The translations under genes were made by a program, and so were the position numbers. A DNA stretch of 64,000 nt from Pseudomonadota bacterium (GTDB lineage Bacteria > Cyanobacteriota > Vampirovibrionia > Obscuribacterales > Obscuribacteraceae): assembly GCA_021325555.1 (NCBI GenBank), contig JAJPGY010000038.1, positions 17,005 through 81,004 on the forward strand, written 5' to 3'. Below, in pieces: positions 18,465-27,235 of the stretch. The notes below the pieces were generated by a model. The model did no database searches. It saw nothing but the letters and a program-made list of their open reading frames with translations, and had not been told where the DNA came from. Positions within the stretch are counted from its first letter, which is position 1. Each line of letters opens with the position of its first letter.

Positions 18465-19850
18465 ATGGAATCGGACACAGCTAAGAAAGAATCGCCGCCG
18501 GCCGCAGCTCTTCCATTAATTGAAGGGAGCCTGTGGAAGGCGATCTGGATCATGTCCTGGCCGCTGATGCTGACGACGGTGGCAGGCTCGATAACCAGCA
18601 TGGTGGATATTCAAGTGGCCGGACTACTCGGCTCCACCGCTCAGGCAGCGGTGGGTCTTTCCGAGCAGATTCTCTTTCTCTTCATGATTTTCGTGCTGTC
18701 CGTGGGCGTGGGCACCACCGCCATTGTGTCCCGCGGATACGGCGCCGGCGACCTGTCTGACACCATAGACGGTACCGCGCAATCCATCTCGCTGGCGGTG
18801 ATTATGGGGCTCGGTCTGGCAGCGGTGGCCTTCGCGGTCTCCCAGTTCGTGCTGCCGATCTTTAGCAGCTCCTCGGCGATGCTCGATCTGGGGCGGCTTT
18901 ATCTGAGCATATTCGCTTCCTTTCTCCTGCCCTTCAGCCTGCTTTCGATTGTCAATGCGGCCTTCCGGGCGATTGGCGACGCTAAAACACCGCTGGCGGT
19001 GGTCCTTGTTTCGACCGGGATCTGCATTGCCGGAGATTATCTCACGGTGGTCGGCAACTGGCCCGTGCCCGGGCTGGGCATACGGGGGATAGCCTTCTCG
19101 GCGCTGGCCGGCAACACGGTGGCCACCGGTCTGGCCCTGTGGAGGCTTTCCCGCTCGCCGCTCAAGGACAGTTTCAACCGCCTGTGGCCGCTGTCGCCGG
19201 CGATGATGCGCAGGGTAGTCCACATCGGCATCCCATCGGCCCTGCACCGCCTGAACTGGTCGGCGGCCGTCTTCGCGCTGTTCTTCATCCTGGCGCGCTT
19301 GAGCCATCCGGTGCAGGCGATCGCCTCGTGGACCGTGGGGATCAGAATAGAGAGCATTGTTTTCATGCCGCTCATGGCGCTCAGCATGGCGGTGTCATCC
19401 ATAGTCGGGCAGAACGTGGGGGCGCGCCAGATCCGGCGCGCCTACGAGGCCGGCTGGCGGACGACCTGGGCGGGGGTGGTGCTCATGGTTGTCCTGGGCA
19501 CGGCCCTGTTTGCCGGCGCCGATCCGCTGGCGAGGCTTATGAGCCACGACGCAACGGCTATCGAGTACACGATCGGTTACCTGCGCATAAACGCCCTGTC
19601 CGAGCCGTTCCTGGCCCTGGCCATGGTGCTGTCCGGCGCCCTGCAGGGAGCCGGGGACACGCGCACGCCCATGTGGATCAGCGTTTTGTGCAACTGGCTT
19701 GTCCGGCTGCCGCTGGCCTGGCTGCTGGCGCTCACCTTCGGTCTGGGAGCCAACGGCTGCTGGATCGCCATGGCCCTCGGGGTCACCTGCTTCGGCCTTC
19801 TGGTGTCCTGGCGTTTCGCCTCCGGCGACTGGATCAAGGTCAGGGTTTGA
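18465..19850 (+). CDS. MATE-family multidrug/metabolite exporter
   Basis: 461 residues from ATG 18465 (a TTG at 18456 adds three). About twelve membrane helices in two six-helix halves are visible. The N-terminal IMSWPLMLTTVAGSITSMVDIQVAGLLG is typical of the MATE first helices, and GVGTTAIVSRGYGAGD matches the conserved loop of the DinF/NorM type. The second half has ASWTVGIRIESIVFMPLMA, SSIVGQNVGA and SGALQGAGDTRTPM, again standard. It should export cationic compounds or a lipid-linked or peptide product with Na+ or H+. It begins 15 bases after the small kinase-linked gene and may share that transcript. Confidence 0.92.
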   Translation: MESDTAKKESPPAAALPLIEGSLWKAIWIMSWPLMLTTVAGSITSMVDIQVAGLLGSTAQAAVGLSEQILFLFMIFVLSVGVGTTAIVSRGYGAGDLSDTIDGTAQSISLAVIMGLGLAAVAFAVSQFVLPIFSSSSAMLDLGRLYLSIFASFLLPFSLLSIVNAAFRAIGDAKTPLAVVLVSTGICIAGDYLTVVGNWPVPGLGIRGIAFSALAGNTVATGLALWRLSRSPLKDSFNRLWPLSPAMMRRVVHIGIPSALHRLNWSAAVFALFFILARLSHPVQAIASWTVGIRIESIVFMPLMALSMAVSSIVGQNVGARQIRRAYEAGWRTTWAGVVLMVVLGTALFAGADPLARLMSHDATAIEYTIGYLRINALSEPFLALAMVLSGALQGAGDTRTPMWISVLCNWLVRLPLAWLLALTFGLGANGCWIAMALGVTCFGLLVSWRFASGDWIKVRV

Positions 19851-19959
19851 GGCAAAAGGCGGTTCCCGAGGTATAAGGTCTGAGGGTAGACCGCCGGACG
19901 CGCGACCACCGGCGCTCGGGCTACACGCCGCCTCCCTGCTCAGCATGCGAGAAGCCGCA

Positions 19960-21594
19960 ATGTCCAAGGTCGGTGAAAAGGTAAGGATCGGGCAGCTGCT
20001 CGTGAAAGCAGGCGTGCTGACGCAGGGGCAGCTCGAGGAGAAGCTCGCCGTCGCCAAAACAATCGGACAGCCGCTCGGACAGATCCTGCTTCAGTCGGGG
20101 CTGCTCACGCGCTATCAGCTTATCTGCACCATTCAACTGCAATCGCTCATCCTGGATCAGAGACTGTCGAAACCGGCAGGAGTCAAGGCGCTGCGGCTGG
20201 TCTGCCTGGAAGGCCACGATCTCGGCGAGGCGTGCAAGAGAGTCGGGCTGGCGGACGAGCGGGTCTGGAGCCGCAAACTGGGCGACTTCCTGGTCGGCGC
20301 AAATATCATAAGCACGCGCCAGCTTCTCGATGCGATCGCAGCCAGCTTCCAGACCTGCACGCCGCTTGGTCAGACGCTGGTCCTTGCCCGGCTGGTACGC
20401 CCGGAGGTGATCGCCACCGCGCTCACGCTGCAGAGACAGGTGAGGGCGGGCGAGCTGGCGCTCGAGCAGGCGCTGCAGGACCTGGAAGATTATCACGCCG
20501 CCGCCGGCGGCGGCGTGTCCACCAATTCGCGCATGGAGGTGGGGCTGGCCTCAATCAAGACGCCGGTGGAGATTACCGGTGAGTTCGAGGTGGGGACGAT
20601 GCAGCAGGTGGATCAAATTCTCTGGAAACGGATCCGCCGGACCAGATTCGAAGATCAGGCGCTGGAGACGAACGGCCTGCCGCAGCAGTTCGCTCAGGAC
20701 CTGGTCGGGACATCTCTCGCCGAGCGCTACGAGGTGATCTCTTTTATCGGGTCGGGGGGAATGGGCCTGGTCTATCTCGTGAGGGACAAACAGCTGGACA
20801 GCGTGATGGCCCTCAAGATGATGCAACCGCGCCACAAGCGGGATCCGGAGATAATCATGCGCTTCAAGCAGGAGGCGCAGCTGGTGCGCTCGCTCAACCA
20901 CGAGAACGTGGTGGTCGTGCACGATGTCGGGATCACGGATCAGGGCTGCTTCTACCTGATAATGGACTACATTTCCGGCATCTCCCTTGCCGAGCTTATC
21001 TCCCAGCAGGGCAAGGTGCCGCTCGATCGGGCGCTCTCCATATTCCACCAGTCCTGCAGCGCCGTAGCGCATGCGCACGAACGCGGTATCATTCACCGGG
21101 ATCTCAAACCGAGCAACATCATGCTGGCCAGGAACGAAGGCGAACCGGATGCGGTGAAGATCGTGGACTTCGGCATTGCCAAACTGGCGCCGCCGGAGGG
21201 CGGGCCGGACTTCCAGATAACAAGGAGCGGCCAGCTATTCGGCAGCCCGCTTTACATGAGCCCGGAGCGCTGCATGGGCAAGCCGCTCGACGCGCGTTCG
21301 GACATCTACTCGATCGGCTGCGTAATGTACGAGGCGCTCACCGGCCGGCCGCCTTTCGTCGGCGCCACGGTCTACGAGATCTTTTACAAGCACATGCAGC
21401 AGAAGCTGGAGAGAATCGGGAAAGTTGCCGCCGATCCGCAAGTGTCCGTGGGGATGGAAGATATCGTGTTCACCTGTATGGCCAAAGATCCATCCCAGCG
21501 CTACCAATCGATGAGCGATCTGCTCGAGTCGCTGGAGCGCGTGCGGGCGAGCGCTGCCGGCGGGCAGCAACGCAGAGGGAACGGCAATGGCTGA
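19960..21594 (+). CDS. Soluble Ser/Thr kinase with N-terminal GspE-N-like modules
   Basis: 544 residues from ATG 19960; an in-frame ATG at 19945 is possible. Residues 8-180 are two or more copies of a short two-helix unit (IGQLLVKAGVLTQGQLEE..., LGDFLVGANIISTRQLLD...), the pattern of the N-terminal domain of type II secretion/MshE ATPases, which can bind cyclic di-GMP. The kinase domain starts near 256 with IGSGGMGLVYLV, Lys286 in MALKMM, HRDLKPSN, VDFGIAKLA and LFGSPLYMSPER. It ends at the last kinase helix, with no membrane segment, so it is cytosolic. The following gene, which encodes the same helical unit alone, overlaps its stop by 8 bases. Confidence 0.92.
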   Translation: MSKVGEKVRIGQLLVKAGVLTQGQLEEKLAVAKTIGQPLGQILLQSGLLTRYQLICTIQLQSLILDQRLSKPAGVKALRLVCLEGHDLGEACKRVGLADERVWSRKLGDFLVGANIISTRQLLDAIAASFQTCTPLGQTLVLARLVRPEVIATALTLQRQVRAGELALEQALQDLEDYHAAAGGGVSTNSRMEVGLASIKTPVEITGEFEVGTMQQVDQILWKRIRRTRFEDQALETNGLPQQFAQDLVGTSLAERYEVISFIGSGGMGLVYLVRDKQLDSVMALKMMQPRHKRDPEIIMRFKQEAQLVRSLNHENVVVVHDVGITDQGCFYLIMDYISGISLAELISQQGKVPLDRALSIFHQSCSAVAHAHERGIIHRDLKPSNIMLARNEGEPDAVKIVDFGIAKLAPPEGGPDFQITRSGQLFGSPLYMSPERCMGKPLDARSDIYSIGCVMYEALTGRPPFVGATVYEIFYKHMQQKLERIGKVAADPQVSVGMEDIVFTCMAKDPSQRYQSMSDLLESLERVRASAAGGQQRRGNGNG

Positions 21595-22150
21595 GCCACG
21601 CAAGCACATGCTCATAGGCGAGATGCTCACTCAGGCCGGCATACTCTCCAGCGCGACTCTTGACCGGCGCCTGGAGGCGGCGCAACTGATCGGGCAACCG
21701 CTCGGTTTGACCCTGCTTCAGTTCGGGGATCTGACGGAGCTCCATTTGATCTCGGTGGTGCAGCTGCAATCACTCTACCTCGACGGAGCGCTTTCGCTGG
21801 AGCAGGCGCTTGCCGCCGTGAAGATGGTGCACAAGGACAACTATTGCACTGAAGAGGCGCTGGAGCGCCTGGGCTTTATCGAAATGGCCGCCTGGACCTC
21901 CAGGCTTGGCGAGCTTCTTGTAGGCGCCGAGCTGCTCAACGAAGCGGCCGTGTACGAGGCCCTCTACCATGCCCTCAAAGAATGTCGCCCGCTCGGTCAC
22001 ATACTGGTGCGGCGCGGAATGCTAAAACCGGTGGTCATCGCCGCCGCTCTGTCCGTGCAAAAGCGCATCCGCGCCGGCGAGCTTTCGCGCGAAGATGGAC
22101 TGCAACAGCTCCGCCAATCCGCGGAGAGCGATTCGCTGCTTCTGGACTAG
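21587..22150 (+). CDS. Stand-alone GspE-N-like helical protein
   Basis: 187 residues. It repeats the N-terminal part of the preceding kinase almost unit for unit: LIGEMLTQAGILSSATLDRR, QPLGLTLLQFGDLTE, LGELLVGAELLNEAAVYEAL and LGHILVRRGMLKPVVIA each have a counterpart there. It overlaps the kinase by 8 bases (ATGGCTGA), so the two are made together. It probably arose by duplication of the kinase's sensory part and could act as adaptor, regulator or substrate. If the modules bind cyclic di-GMP as in MshE, it could be a nucleotide sensor; the specific binding residues cannot be confirmed by eye. Confidence 0.82.
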   Translation: MAEPRKHMLIGEMLTQAGILSSATLDRRLEAAQLIGQPLGLTLLQFGDLTELHLISVVQLQSLYLDGALSLEQALAAVKMVHKDNYCTEEALERLGFIEMAAWTSRLGELLVGAELLNEAAVYEALYHALKECRPLGHILVRRGMLKPVVIAAALSVQKRIRAGELSREDGLQQLRQSAESDSLLLD

Positions 22151-22159
22151 GGGGCGCCC

Positions 22160-23353
22160 GTGACAGAATCGCACAAGGTCCTGGAGCTGAGCTCGATGTA
22201 CGAAGGATCGACCAAGCACGTCTGGCGGCCGGTTGAGCGCGAGGACAGGCTATGGTTCCAGTACGACGATTCCTACTCGATGTTCGGGTGGCGGCCCATG
22301 CCCGACCTGATCGCGGGACGGGCGAAGTCGCTCACCGTCCTTGCGTCCTTCTTCTTCGAGCACCTGAGCGATCCCATCTCCTGGAAGCAGCTTCCGGTTT
22401 CCCCGGCCCTCAAGTCATTCCGCTCCGACTGGCTGGAGGCTCGCTGGGCGCACCTCACCTATTCGCATGTTCTGGCCGAGCATGGCTTGCCCAGCCATTA
22501 TCAGGGGCTGGTCGCCGCTGACGGCACACCGCTTACCATGGCTGAAGCGGTGGGCACCGCTGGCAGTGCCTATATCGAGGTCTTGCCGGCGGTGGTCACG
22601 CGCCCGGAAGCGTACACGCTTCTGGGGCAGAAGGTGTTTTACTATGGGCCTCCGGGGCCGGCGACACGAAGGCTGCTCCCGCTGGAGGTCGTCTTCCACC
22701 TGGGTATTCGCCAGAAAGACCATCTCAGGCGGCGGCTGGAAGCTGATCCCGGCTATCTCGAGGCGCTGGACATAAAGAAGATCCCGGAAGACGGACAGCT
22801 CTTCGACCGCCCGCTGCTGGAGTTTTTTCCCAGGATCGAGCCGCCCCATCGCCGCCGCCTGCTGGTCCAGGAGGCCCTGGTCATATCCGGGCTGACCGGC
22901 GGGCAGTTCGAGGAGCTGATTGAGACCGCTTACAACATCGCGCTCGCGCTCTACGCTCTTTTCAGCCAGCGGAGAATCGAGCTGTGGCAGGGCAAGCTCG
23001 AGTTCGCCATCTCTGCAGAAGGGCTCATGCTCGTCGACTGCCTGGAGCCCGACGAGCTGCTCATTACCTGCAATGACAAACGCCTGTCGAAGGACGCGGT
23101 GGAGATGTTTTACCGCGGCACGCCCTGGGAAGCCGCCGTGCAGGAGGCCAAGACCAAAGCGGAGGCGATGGGGCGGCGGGACTGGCAGGACATGTGCAGG
23201 TCGGCGCTGCGCGCCGAGCCGGAGCCGTTGCCCTCCGAGCTCAGGACGGCGCTCGATCACCTCTATCCCGCCCTGGCTAATCACGTCTTGCGCCGCAACC
23301 TGTTCGACGGCGTGCCGCCGCTCGATGATGTTGTGACCCGGCTGCCTCCGTAA
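22160..23353 (+). CDS. Divergent PurC (SAICAR synthetase)-like protein
   Basis: 397 residues from GTG 22160, against ~240 for ordinary PurC. The order of motifs is PurC-like: YEGSTKHVWRP in the glycine loop position (normally eGKtK.vy), FQYDDSYSMFGW where PurC has the DxxSAFd segment, a helix ending SFFFEHL, GLPSHYQGL for the GIpThf strand, LPLEVVFHLGI for pleVvvR, GKLEFAI for dfKlEFG, LVDCLEPDELLI for laDE.tPDs.R, and a DKRLSKD near the DKq..RD motif. Several catalytic positions differ. It lies ten bases after the kinase-adaptor pair rather than in a purine operon. It may ligate an amino acid to a carboxylate other than CAIR. Confidence 0.6.
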   Translation: MTESHKVLELSSMYEGSTKHVWRPVEREDRLWFQYDDSYSMFGWRPMPDLIAGRAKSLTVLASFFFEHLSDPISWKQLPVSPALKSFRSDWLEARWAHLTYSHVLAEHGLPSHYQGLVAADGTPLTMAEAVGTAGSAYIEVLPAVVTRPEAYTLLGQKVFYYGPPGPATRRLLPLEVVFHLGIRQKDHLRRRLEADPGYLEALDIKKIPEDGQLFDRPLLEFFPRIEPPHRRRLLVQEALVISGLTGGQFEELIETAYNIALALYALFSQRRIELWQGKLEFAISAEGLMLVDCLEPDELLITCNDKRLSKDAVEMFYRGTPWEAAVQEAKTKAEAMGRRDWQDMCRSALRAEPEPLPSELRTALDHLYPALANHVLRRNLFDGVPPLDDVVTRLPP

Positions 23354-23358
23354 GCAGG

Positions 23359-23396
23359 ACGATGAGAGGGCGGGGCGTGCCCCGCCCTCTCATCGT
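23359..23396. terminator. Perfect 38-bp palindrome, bidirectional terminator candidate
   Basis: An 18-bp GC-rich arm beginning ACGATGAGAGGG is followed by a two-base centre and its exact complement. It starts five bases after the PurC-like stop and ends three bases before the stop of the convergent O-antigen-ligase gene. No long T-run flanks it, but its place and symmetry fit termination for both genes. A cruciform-binding or REP-like role is possible. Confidence 0.7.
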
Positions 23397-23399
23397 CAA

Positions 23400-24704
23400 T
23401 CAAGCGTCGGACCGCTTGCTGCCGCCGGCGTTCCCGATAAGCGCCAGGGCGAACCACTGGGCCAGGCGCACCTGGGAGGTGCCGAAGTTGTACTCGAAAG
23501 CGCCGGAGACCATAAGGGCGACGGTGGCAGCAAATACCCCCAGGGCCAGCCCCCGGTCCAGGCTGTCGCCGGCGGTCCCGGCCTGCCCGAGGGCCATCCG
23601 CAGGGCGCAGAGCCAAAGCCACAGGTATGCCGCCAGACCGACAACGCCGGTTGTGGTGAGGATCTGAAAGTAATTGCTGTGGGCGTGGTTGATGTCGGTG
23701 GAGCGTCCGGGCACGATCGCCTCGGGAATATTAAAATGCGGGTAGCGGCGAATTCCCACGCCCAGGATCGGGGACTGCCGCCAGCGGTTGATGGACTCCC
23801 GCCACAAGAAAAGACGCACCCTGGTGCTCACATCCTCCTGCCAGTGCTGCAGGGGTGCCAGTCTTGTCTGCACGACCGGAATCGTCGCCCAGGCGGCAAG
23901 CGATACCACCGCCAGGGTGAGACAAGACTTGAGGAGCGCGCGCCAGGAATAGATGCCGGCCAGGGATATGATCCCGGCAATCACTCCCAGCCAGGCGCCT
24001 CGCTCGCTGGCGAAAACCACGCCGACCAGATTGGCCGCGGTGACCGCCCCGAACCGGACCCGCCCGGCCAAAAGCTGGCGCAGCCGCCCGTAGCCGCCTG
24101 AGAGCAGAACGCCCAGGGCCAGCAGGCCGAAGATCTGCATCTGCCCGGCGAACGCCATCGGGCTGCCGAGAAAGCCGGTGCCCTGCAGATAGGGGTAGCC
24201 AAAAGGGTGGAAGTGGAAAAGCTGCTGGACCATTCCCCACACGCCGGCACAGGCGCCCACGGCCAGCAGCGCCTGGACCGACACGACCATGGCCAGCCGG
24301 CTGCCGGCAAACACCTGATACGCCCAGAAGTAGACGAGAAGCGCCCGCAAGCTTTCCAGCGATTTCCCGGCCTCGCCCAGTCCGCCGTTGACCAGACCGG
24401 ACACGGTCACGACGCCGGCAAAAACCCCGAGCGGCGCAGCCAGCGGGGGCAAGGACGGCGCGAGGGCCGGGCTGGCCGGCGAGGGGCGGCGGCCGACGAT
24501 CGCCTGCAGGATCCAGACAGCAATGCCCGACAAGAGAACAGCCCAGCTCGCGGTCAGCGACAGCGGCAAGCTTATCGCATAGAGCACCACCAGCAGTGCC
24601 TGACACTTCGCTAATTTCTCAGACACACCGCTGGTTGGCACCGCGCCCTGCCTTCGTGGTTGTCCCGGTACAGCGGGCTCTGGCAGACGTTCTAATAACG
24701 CCAC
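23400..24704 (-). CDS. O-antigen ligase/polymerase (Wzy_C) family membrane protein
   Basis: 434 residues with ten or more membrane helices. The family hallmark lies in the large loop near residues 290-345: STRVRLFLWRESINRW then SPILGVGIRRYP, and THAHSN-like INHAHSNYFQIL, as in WaaL/RfaL and exopolysaccharide polymerases. It joins or polymerises lipid-linked glycan chains outside the inner membrane. The track-length start is a GTG at 24704, which overlaps the trpS end by 13 bases; a GTG at about 24624 (SEKLAKCQ) is possible and lies closer to the first membrane helix. It is downstream of trpS with no sugar genes around, so it may be an orphan ligase. Confidence 0.88.
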   Translation of the reverse strand: MALLERLPEPAVPGQPRRQGAVPTSGVSEKLAKCQALLVVLYAISLPLSLTASWAVLLSGIAVWILQAIVGRRPSPASPALAPSLPPLAAPLGVFAGVVTVSGLVNGGLGEAGKSLESLRALLVYFWAYQVFAGSRLAMVVSVQALLAVGACAGVWGMVQQLFHFHPFGYPYLQGTGFLGSPMAFAGQMQIFGLLALGVLLSGGYGRLRQLLAGRVRFGAVTAANLVGVVFASERGAWLGVIAGIISLAGIYSWRALLKSCLTLAVVSLAAWATIPVVQTRLAPLQHWQEDVSTRVRLFLWRESINRWRQSPILGVGIRRYPHFNIPEAIVPGRSTDINHAHSNYFQILTTTGVVGLAAYLWLWLCALRMALGQAGTAGDSLDRGLALGVFAATVALMVSGAFEYNFGTSQVRLAQWFALALIGNAGGSKRSDA

Positions 24705-25723
24705 CGGATCATGCCCATGATCTCCAGCGCCTCGGACAGGGTCTTCTTGGCCTCTGCCCTGGCCTTGGCGTTGCCGTACTCGAGAATCTGCCGCACCTTA
24801 TCCGGATCCGCGGCCAGCTTCTGACGCCGCTCGCGGATCGGCCCGAGAAATTCATTGATGATCCCGCCCAGCCGCGCCTTGCAGTCCACGCAGCCGATGC
24901 CGGCGCTCTCGCACTCCTCCTTGACCCGGGCCGTTATCTCCTTGCCGAAAATCTGGTACATCGGCCAGGGCACCTCGCAAAGATCCGTGTGCCCCGGATC
25001 GGATCTGGCGATGCGGGTACGGTCGGTTACCGCCTGCTTGATCTTCTTCAGGGTGTCCTCTTCGGTGTCGGCCAGCTTGATGTCGTTGCCGTAGGATTTT
25101 CCCATTTTCTGCCCGTCGACCCCCTTCAGCAGCGGGGTGGCTGTGAACTTCGGCTGCGGCTCGGGGAAGTAGTCGACCCCGTATATGGTGTTGAACCGCC
25201 TGGCCACATCGCGGGCAAACTCCAGGTGCGACTGCTGGTCCTTGCCCACCGGCACCAGGCTGCCGCGGAAGGCCAGGATATCCGCGCTCATCAGCACCGG
25301 GTAGCCGAGCAGGCCGTAGGTCGCCCTGTCGCGCGCCTCCTTCTCGTCGGCGGCCAGCATGCGCACCATGTCCTTGAGCGTCGGCTCCCGCTCGACCCAG
25401 TTCTGGGGCGTGATCATGGAGAGCAGCAGATGGAGCTCGGCTATCTCCGGCACGGCGGACTGGACATAGACAGTCGCCCTTTCCGGATCGATCCCCACGG
25501 CGAGCCAGTCGAGCGCTATCTCGCGGACATTGTCAGGGATCTCCCGGCTTGCTTGATACTTGGTCGTCAGCGCGTGCCAGTCGACGATGGAGAAGTAGGA
25601 GTCGTACTTCTCCTGAAAGTCCAGCCAGTTGATCAGGGCTCCAAAATAGTGGCCGATATGCAGGCGACCGGTGGGGCGCATGCCGGACATTATTCTGGTT
25701 GCCACTTTGGCGGTCGTGGTCAC
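24692..25723 (-). CDS. trpS: Tryptophanyl-tRNA synthetase
   Basis: 343 residues, GTG start. Class I signatures are HIGHYFGAL near residue 22 (HIGH) and QKMGKSYGN near 200 (KMSKS). The N-terminal SGMRPTGRLHIGHYFG and the FSIVDWHALTT segment are standard for bacterial TrpRS. It charges tRNA-Trp with tryptophan. The start is only five bases after the stop of a 37-codon basic gene and the 3' end overlaps the O-antigen-ligase gene, so the three probably form one operon. Confidence 0.97.
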   Translation of the reverse strand: MTTTAKVATRIMSGMRPTGRLHIGHYFGALINWLDFQEKYDSYFSIVDWHALTTKYQASREIPDNVREIALDWLAVGIDPERATVYVQSAVPEIAELHLLLSMITPQNWVEREPTLKDMVRMLAADEKEARDRATYGLLGYPVLMSADILAFRGSLVPVGKDQQSHLEFARDVARRFNTIYGVDYFPEPQPKFTATPLLKGVDGQKMGKSYGNDIKLADTEEDTLKKIKQAVTDRTRIARSDPGHTDLCEVPWPMYQIFGKEITARVKEECESAGIGCVDCKARLGGIINEFLGPIRERRQKLAADPDKVRQILEYGNAKARAEAKKTLSEALEIMGMIRWRY

Positions 25724-25728
25724 GAGCC

Positions 25729-25842
25729 TTAGCTCTTGCCTGCGCGTGCCTTGGCGATCGCTTCTTTCACCTTGAGCTTCTTGCGAGCAAGCTTGGCCTT
25801 GCGGCGCTGCTTCTTCTCACGAGGATTGTATTTGCGTGTCAT
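25729..25842 (-). CDS. 37-residue highly basic protein
   Basis: ATG at 25842 with a strong AGGAG Shine-Dalgarno seven bases upstream (AGGAGAGATTC then ATG). The product is almost half Lys/Arg, starting MTRKYNPREKKQRRKAK and ending KARAGKS, with a likely single helix. It ends five bases before trpS. Size, charge and position next to a translation gene suggest an RNA- or ribosome-binding peptide; I do not recognise the family. The good ribosome site, codon regularity and tight spacing make it unlikely to be chance. Confidence 0.72.
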   Translation of the reverse strand: MTRKYNPREKKQRRKAKLARKKLKVKEAIAKARAGKS

Positions 25843-25933
25843 GAATCTCTCCTGACATCCGGAATTCCAGCGATTTGTCAATATACCAAATCAGCCGCCG
25901 GACAGGGCGAAATATTGAGCCGCCGGAGCTTAA

Positions 25934-25984
25934 CAAAAAAGATGGGCGGCCGCCGGCGCGACGCGGCCCGGGCCCGGCGGCCGC
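25934..25984 (-). terminator. Rho-independent terminator of the PATAN gene
   Basis: On the minus strand an 11-bp GC stem (25984-25974 with 25956-25946, loop 17 bases) is followed by CAT and then TCTTTTTTG. It lies just downstream of the PATAN gene, which ends at 25994, and upstream of the small basic gene. Confidence 0.8.
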
Positions 25985-25993
25985 GGCTCCCCG

Positions 25994-27235
25994 TCAATGC
26001 ACGGAAAATCGTCGCTGCTCGCGGCTGACCGTGTCAAGGTCTTCCTGGGAGAGGAAGCCCTTCTCCACCAGCACCTCCACGAGCTTCAACCCCTCGTTGC
26101 GCGCCGCCTCGCAGAGATCCCGCAGCTCTTCGCCGGTTACGCGCCGGCGCTGGAGGAGATACTGATCCAGCTCCATGCGCCCGAGCAGGAGGTCGGCAGT
26201 CAGCTGCAAAACCGGGTCAGGATTGGCGATATAGCCTCTGTCCATACAATAACGATATGTGGAGAGCACGGCGGCGGGCAGCCGGCTCGCCTCCTCGACT
26301 GCGCTTTCCACGGTCTGCCCTGCTTCCACCTTCAGCAAGGTCTGCCTGATGTTGATATCGAGAGCGGCGTTTTTCAAGGCCAGGAAGCCGAACTCCGTGA
26401 TCGTGAAGGTGGCCTTCATCAACCGCTCGATATCAATCGAGATAATGGGAAGCACGGTTGTCCGGGCATAAGACTCGCTCTCGGCGCCGCCGGCCACGGC
26501 CGGCGGCGCGGCGGAGACGGCAGCAACTTTCTCCGAGCCGGACGGCTCGCGGTCAGCGGCGGCGGCCACCGCCTGCGGTGCCACCGCCTCGCCGGGGAAT
26601 ATCTCCTGCGAGATGCGCGACCTGGGGGTCTCCTCGCGGTACACCTCGCCGGGCACTCCGGGAACCTCCGGGGTTCCGCCGGCGCGCACGACCTCGACCG
26701 ACCGGGTGAGGATGAGCCTGTAAAGAATGGCCGTGCACTGCACCAGATCGAAGGCGAACTCGCGCATGGAGTCGCGCATCGTTCTGCCGCCCGAGAGCCA
26801 GCCGAGGATGAGGAAATCCTCGCGCTGCAGCGGCTGCAACTTGGACGATTCCTGCCATTCCGGCGTTCCGAAAAGCCGGGAGGGGCGGATCATGGTGTTC
26901 AGGCCGATATTGTTCTCCAGCAAAAAGGAGGCGTGATCGGAGAAGTTGATTACCTGCAGCAGCCTGAGGCTCATGTTCTTATCGATGGTGGCGTGAAAGC
27001 GGGGCGACAGCCGCTCCACATAGAAAGCGCCGTCGTCCCAGGTCATGAACTCGCACACCGCATCGTCGCCGCTCAAGAGCCCGTAGCTGGCCGCTATCAG
27101 CGTTCCCTCGACGATGACCAGATCCCCGTGGGCCGAGCCCCTCTCCACCTTCAGGCGGTAGCTCTTGTTTCCCTCGTTGGCAAGACACTGCAAAAGCCCG
27201 GGAAGGCTGATGTCCTTCAAACTGCCCTTGATCAT
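25994..27235 (-). CDS. PATAN (DUF4388) protein with GspE-N-like tail
   Basis: 413 residues, ATG start. The N-terminal PATAN domain is recognisable from IKGSLKDISLPGLLQCLANEGNK, GDLVIVEGTLIAASYG and FMTWDDGAFYV, the usual DUF4388 strand-helix order. A helical middle, a Pro/Ala-rich linker and a second helical region follow. The last ~45 residues (LLQRRRVTGEELRDLCEAAR, LVEVLVEKGFLSQEDLD) repeat the GspE-N-like unit of the kinase at 19960. There is no receiver domain. PATAN proteins are signalling scaffolds in cyanobacteria and myxobacteria (chemotaxis and gliding). It diverges from rpoD and is followed by a good terminator. Confidence 0.83.
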   Translation of the reverse strand: MIKGSLKDISLPGLLQCLANEGNKSYRLKVERGSAHGDLVIVEGTLIAASYGLLSGDDAVCEFMTWDDGAFYVERLSPRFHATIDKNMSLRLLQVINFSDHASFLLENNIGLNTMIRPSRLFGTPEWQESSKLQPLQREDFLILGWLSGGRTMRDSMREFAFDLVQCTAILYRLILTRSVEVVRAGGTPEVPGVPGEVYREETPRSRISQEIFPGEAVAPQAVAAAADREPSGSEKVAAVSAAPPAVAGGAESESYARTTVLPIISIDIERLMKATFTITEFGFLALKNAALDINIRQTLLKVEAGQTVESAVEEASRLPAAVLSTYRYCMDRGYIANPDPVLQLTADLLLGRMELDQYLLQRRRVTGEELRDLCEAARNEGLKLVEVLVEKGFLSQEDLDTVSREQRRFSVH

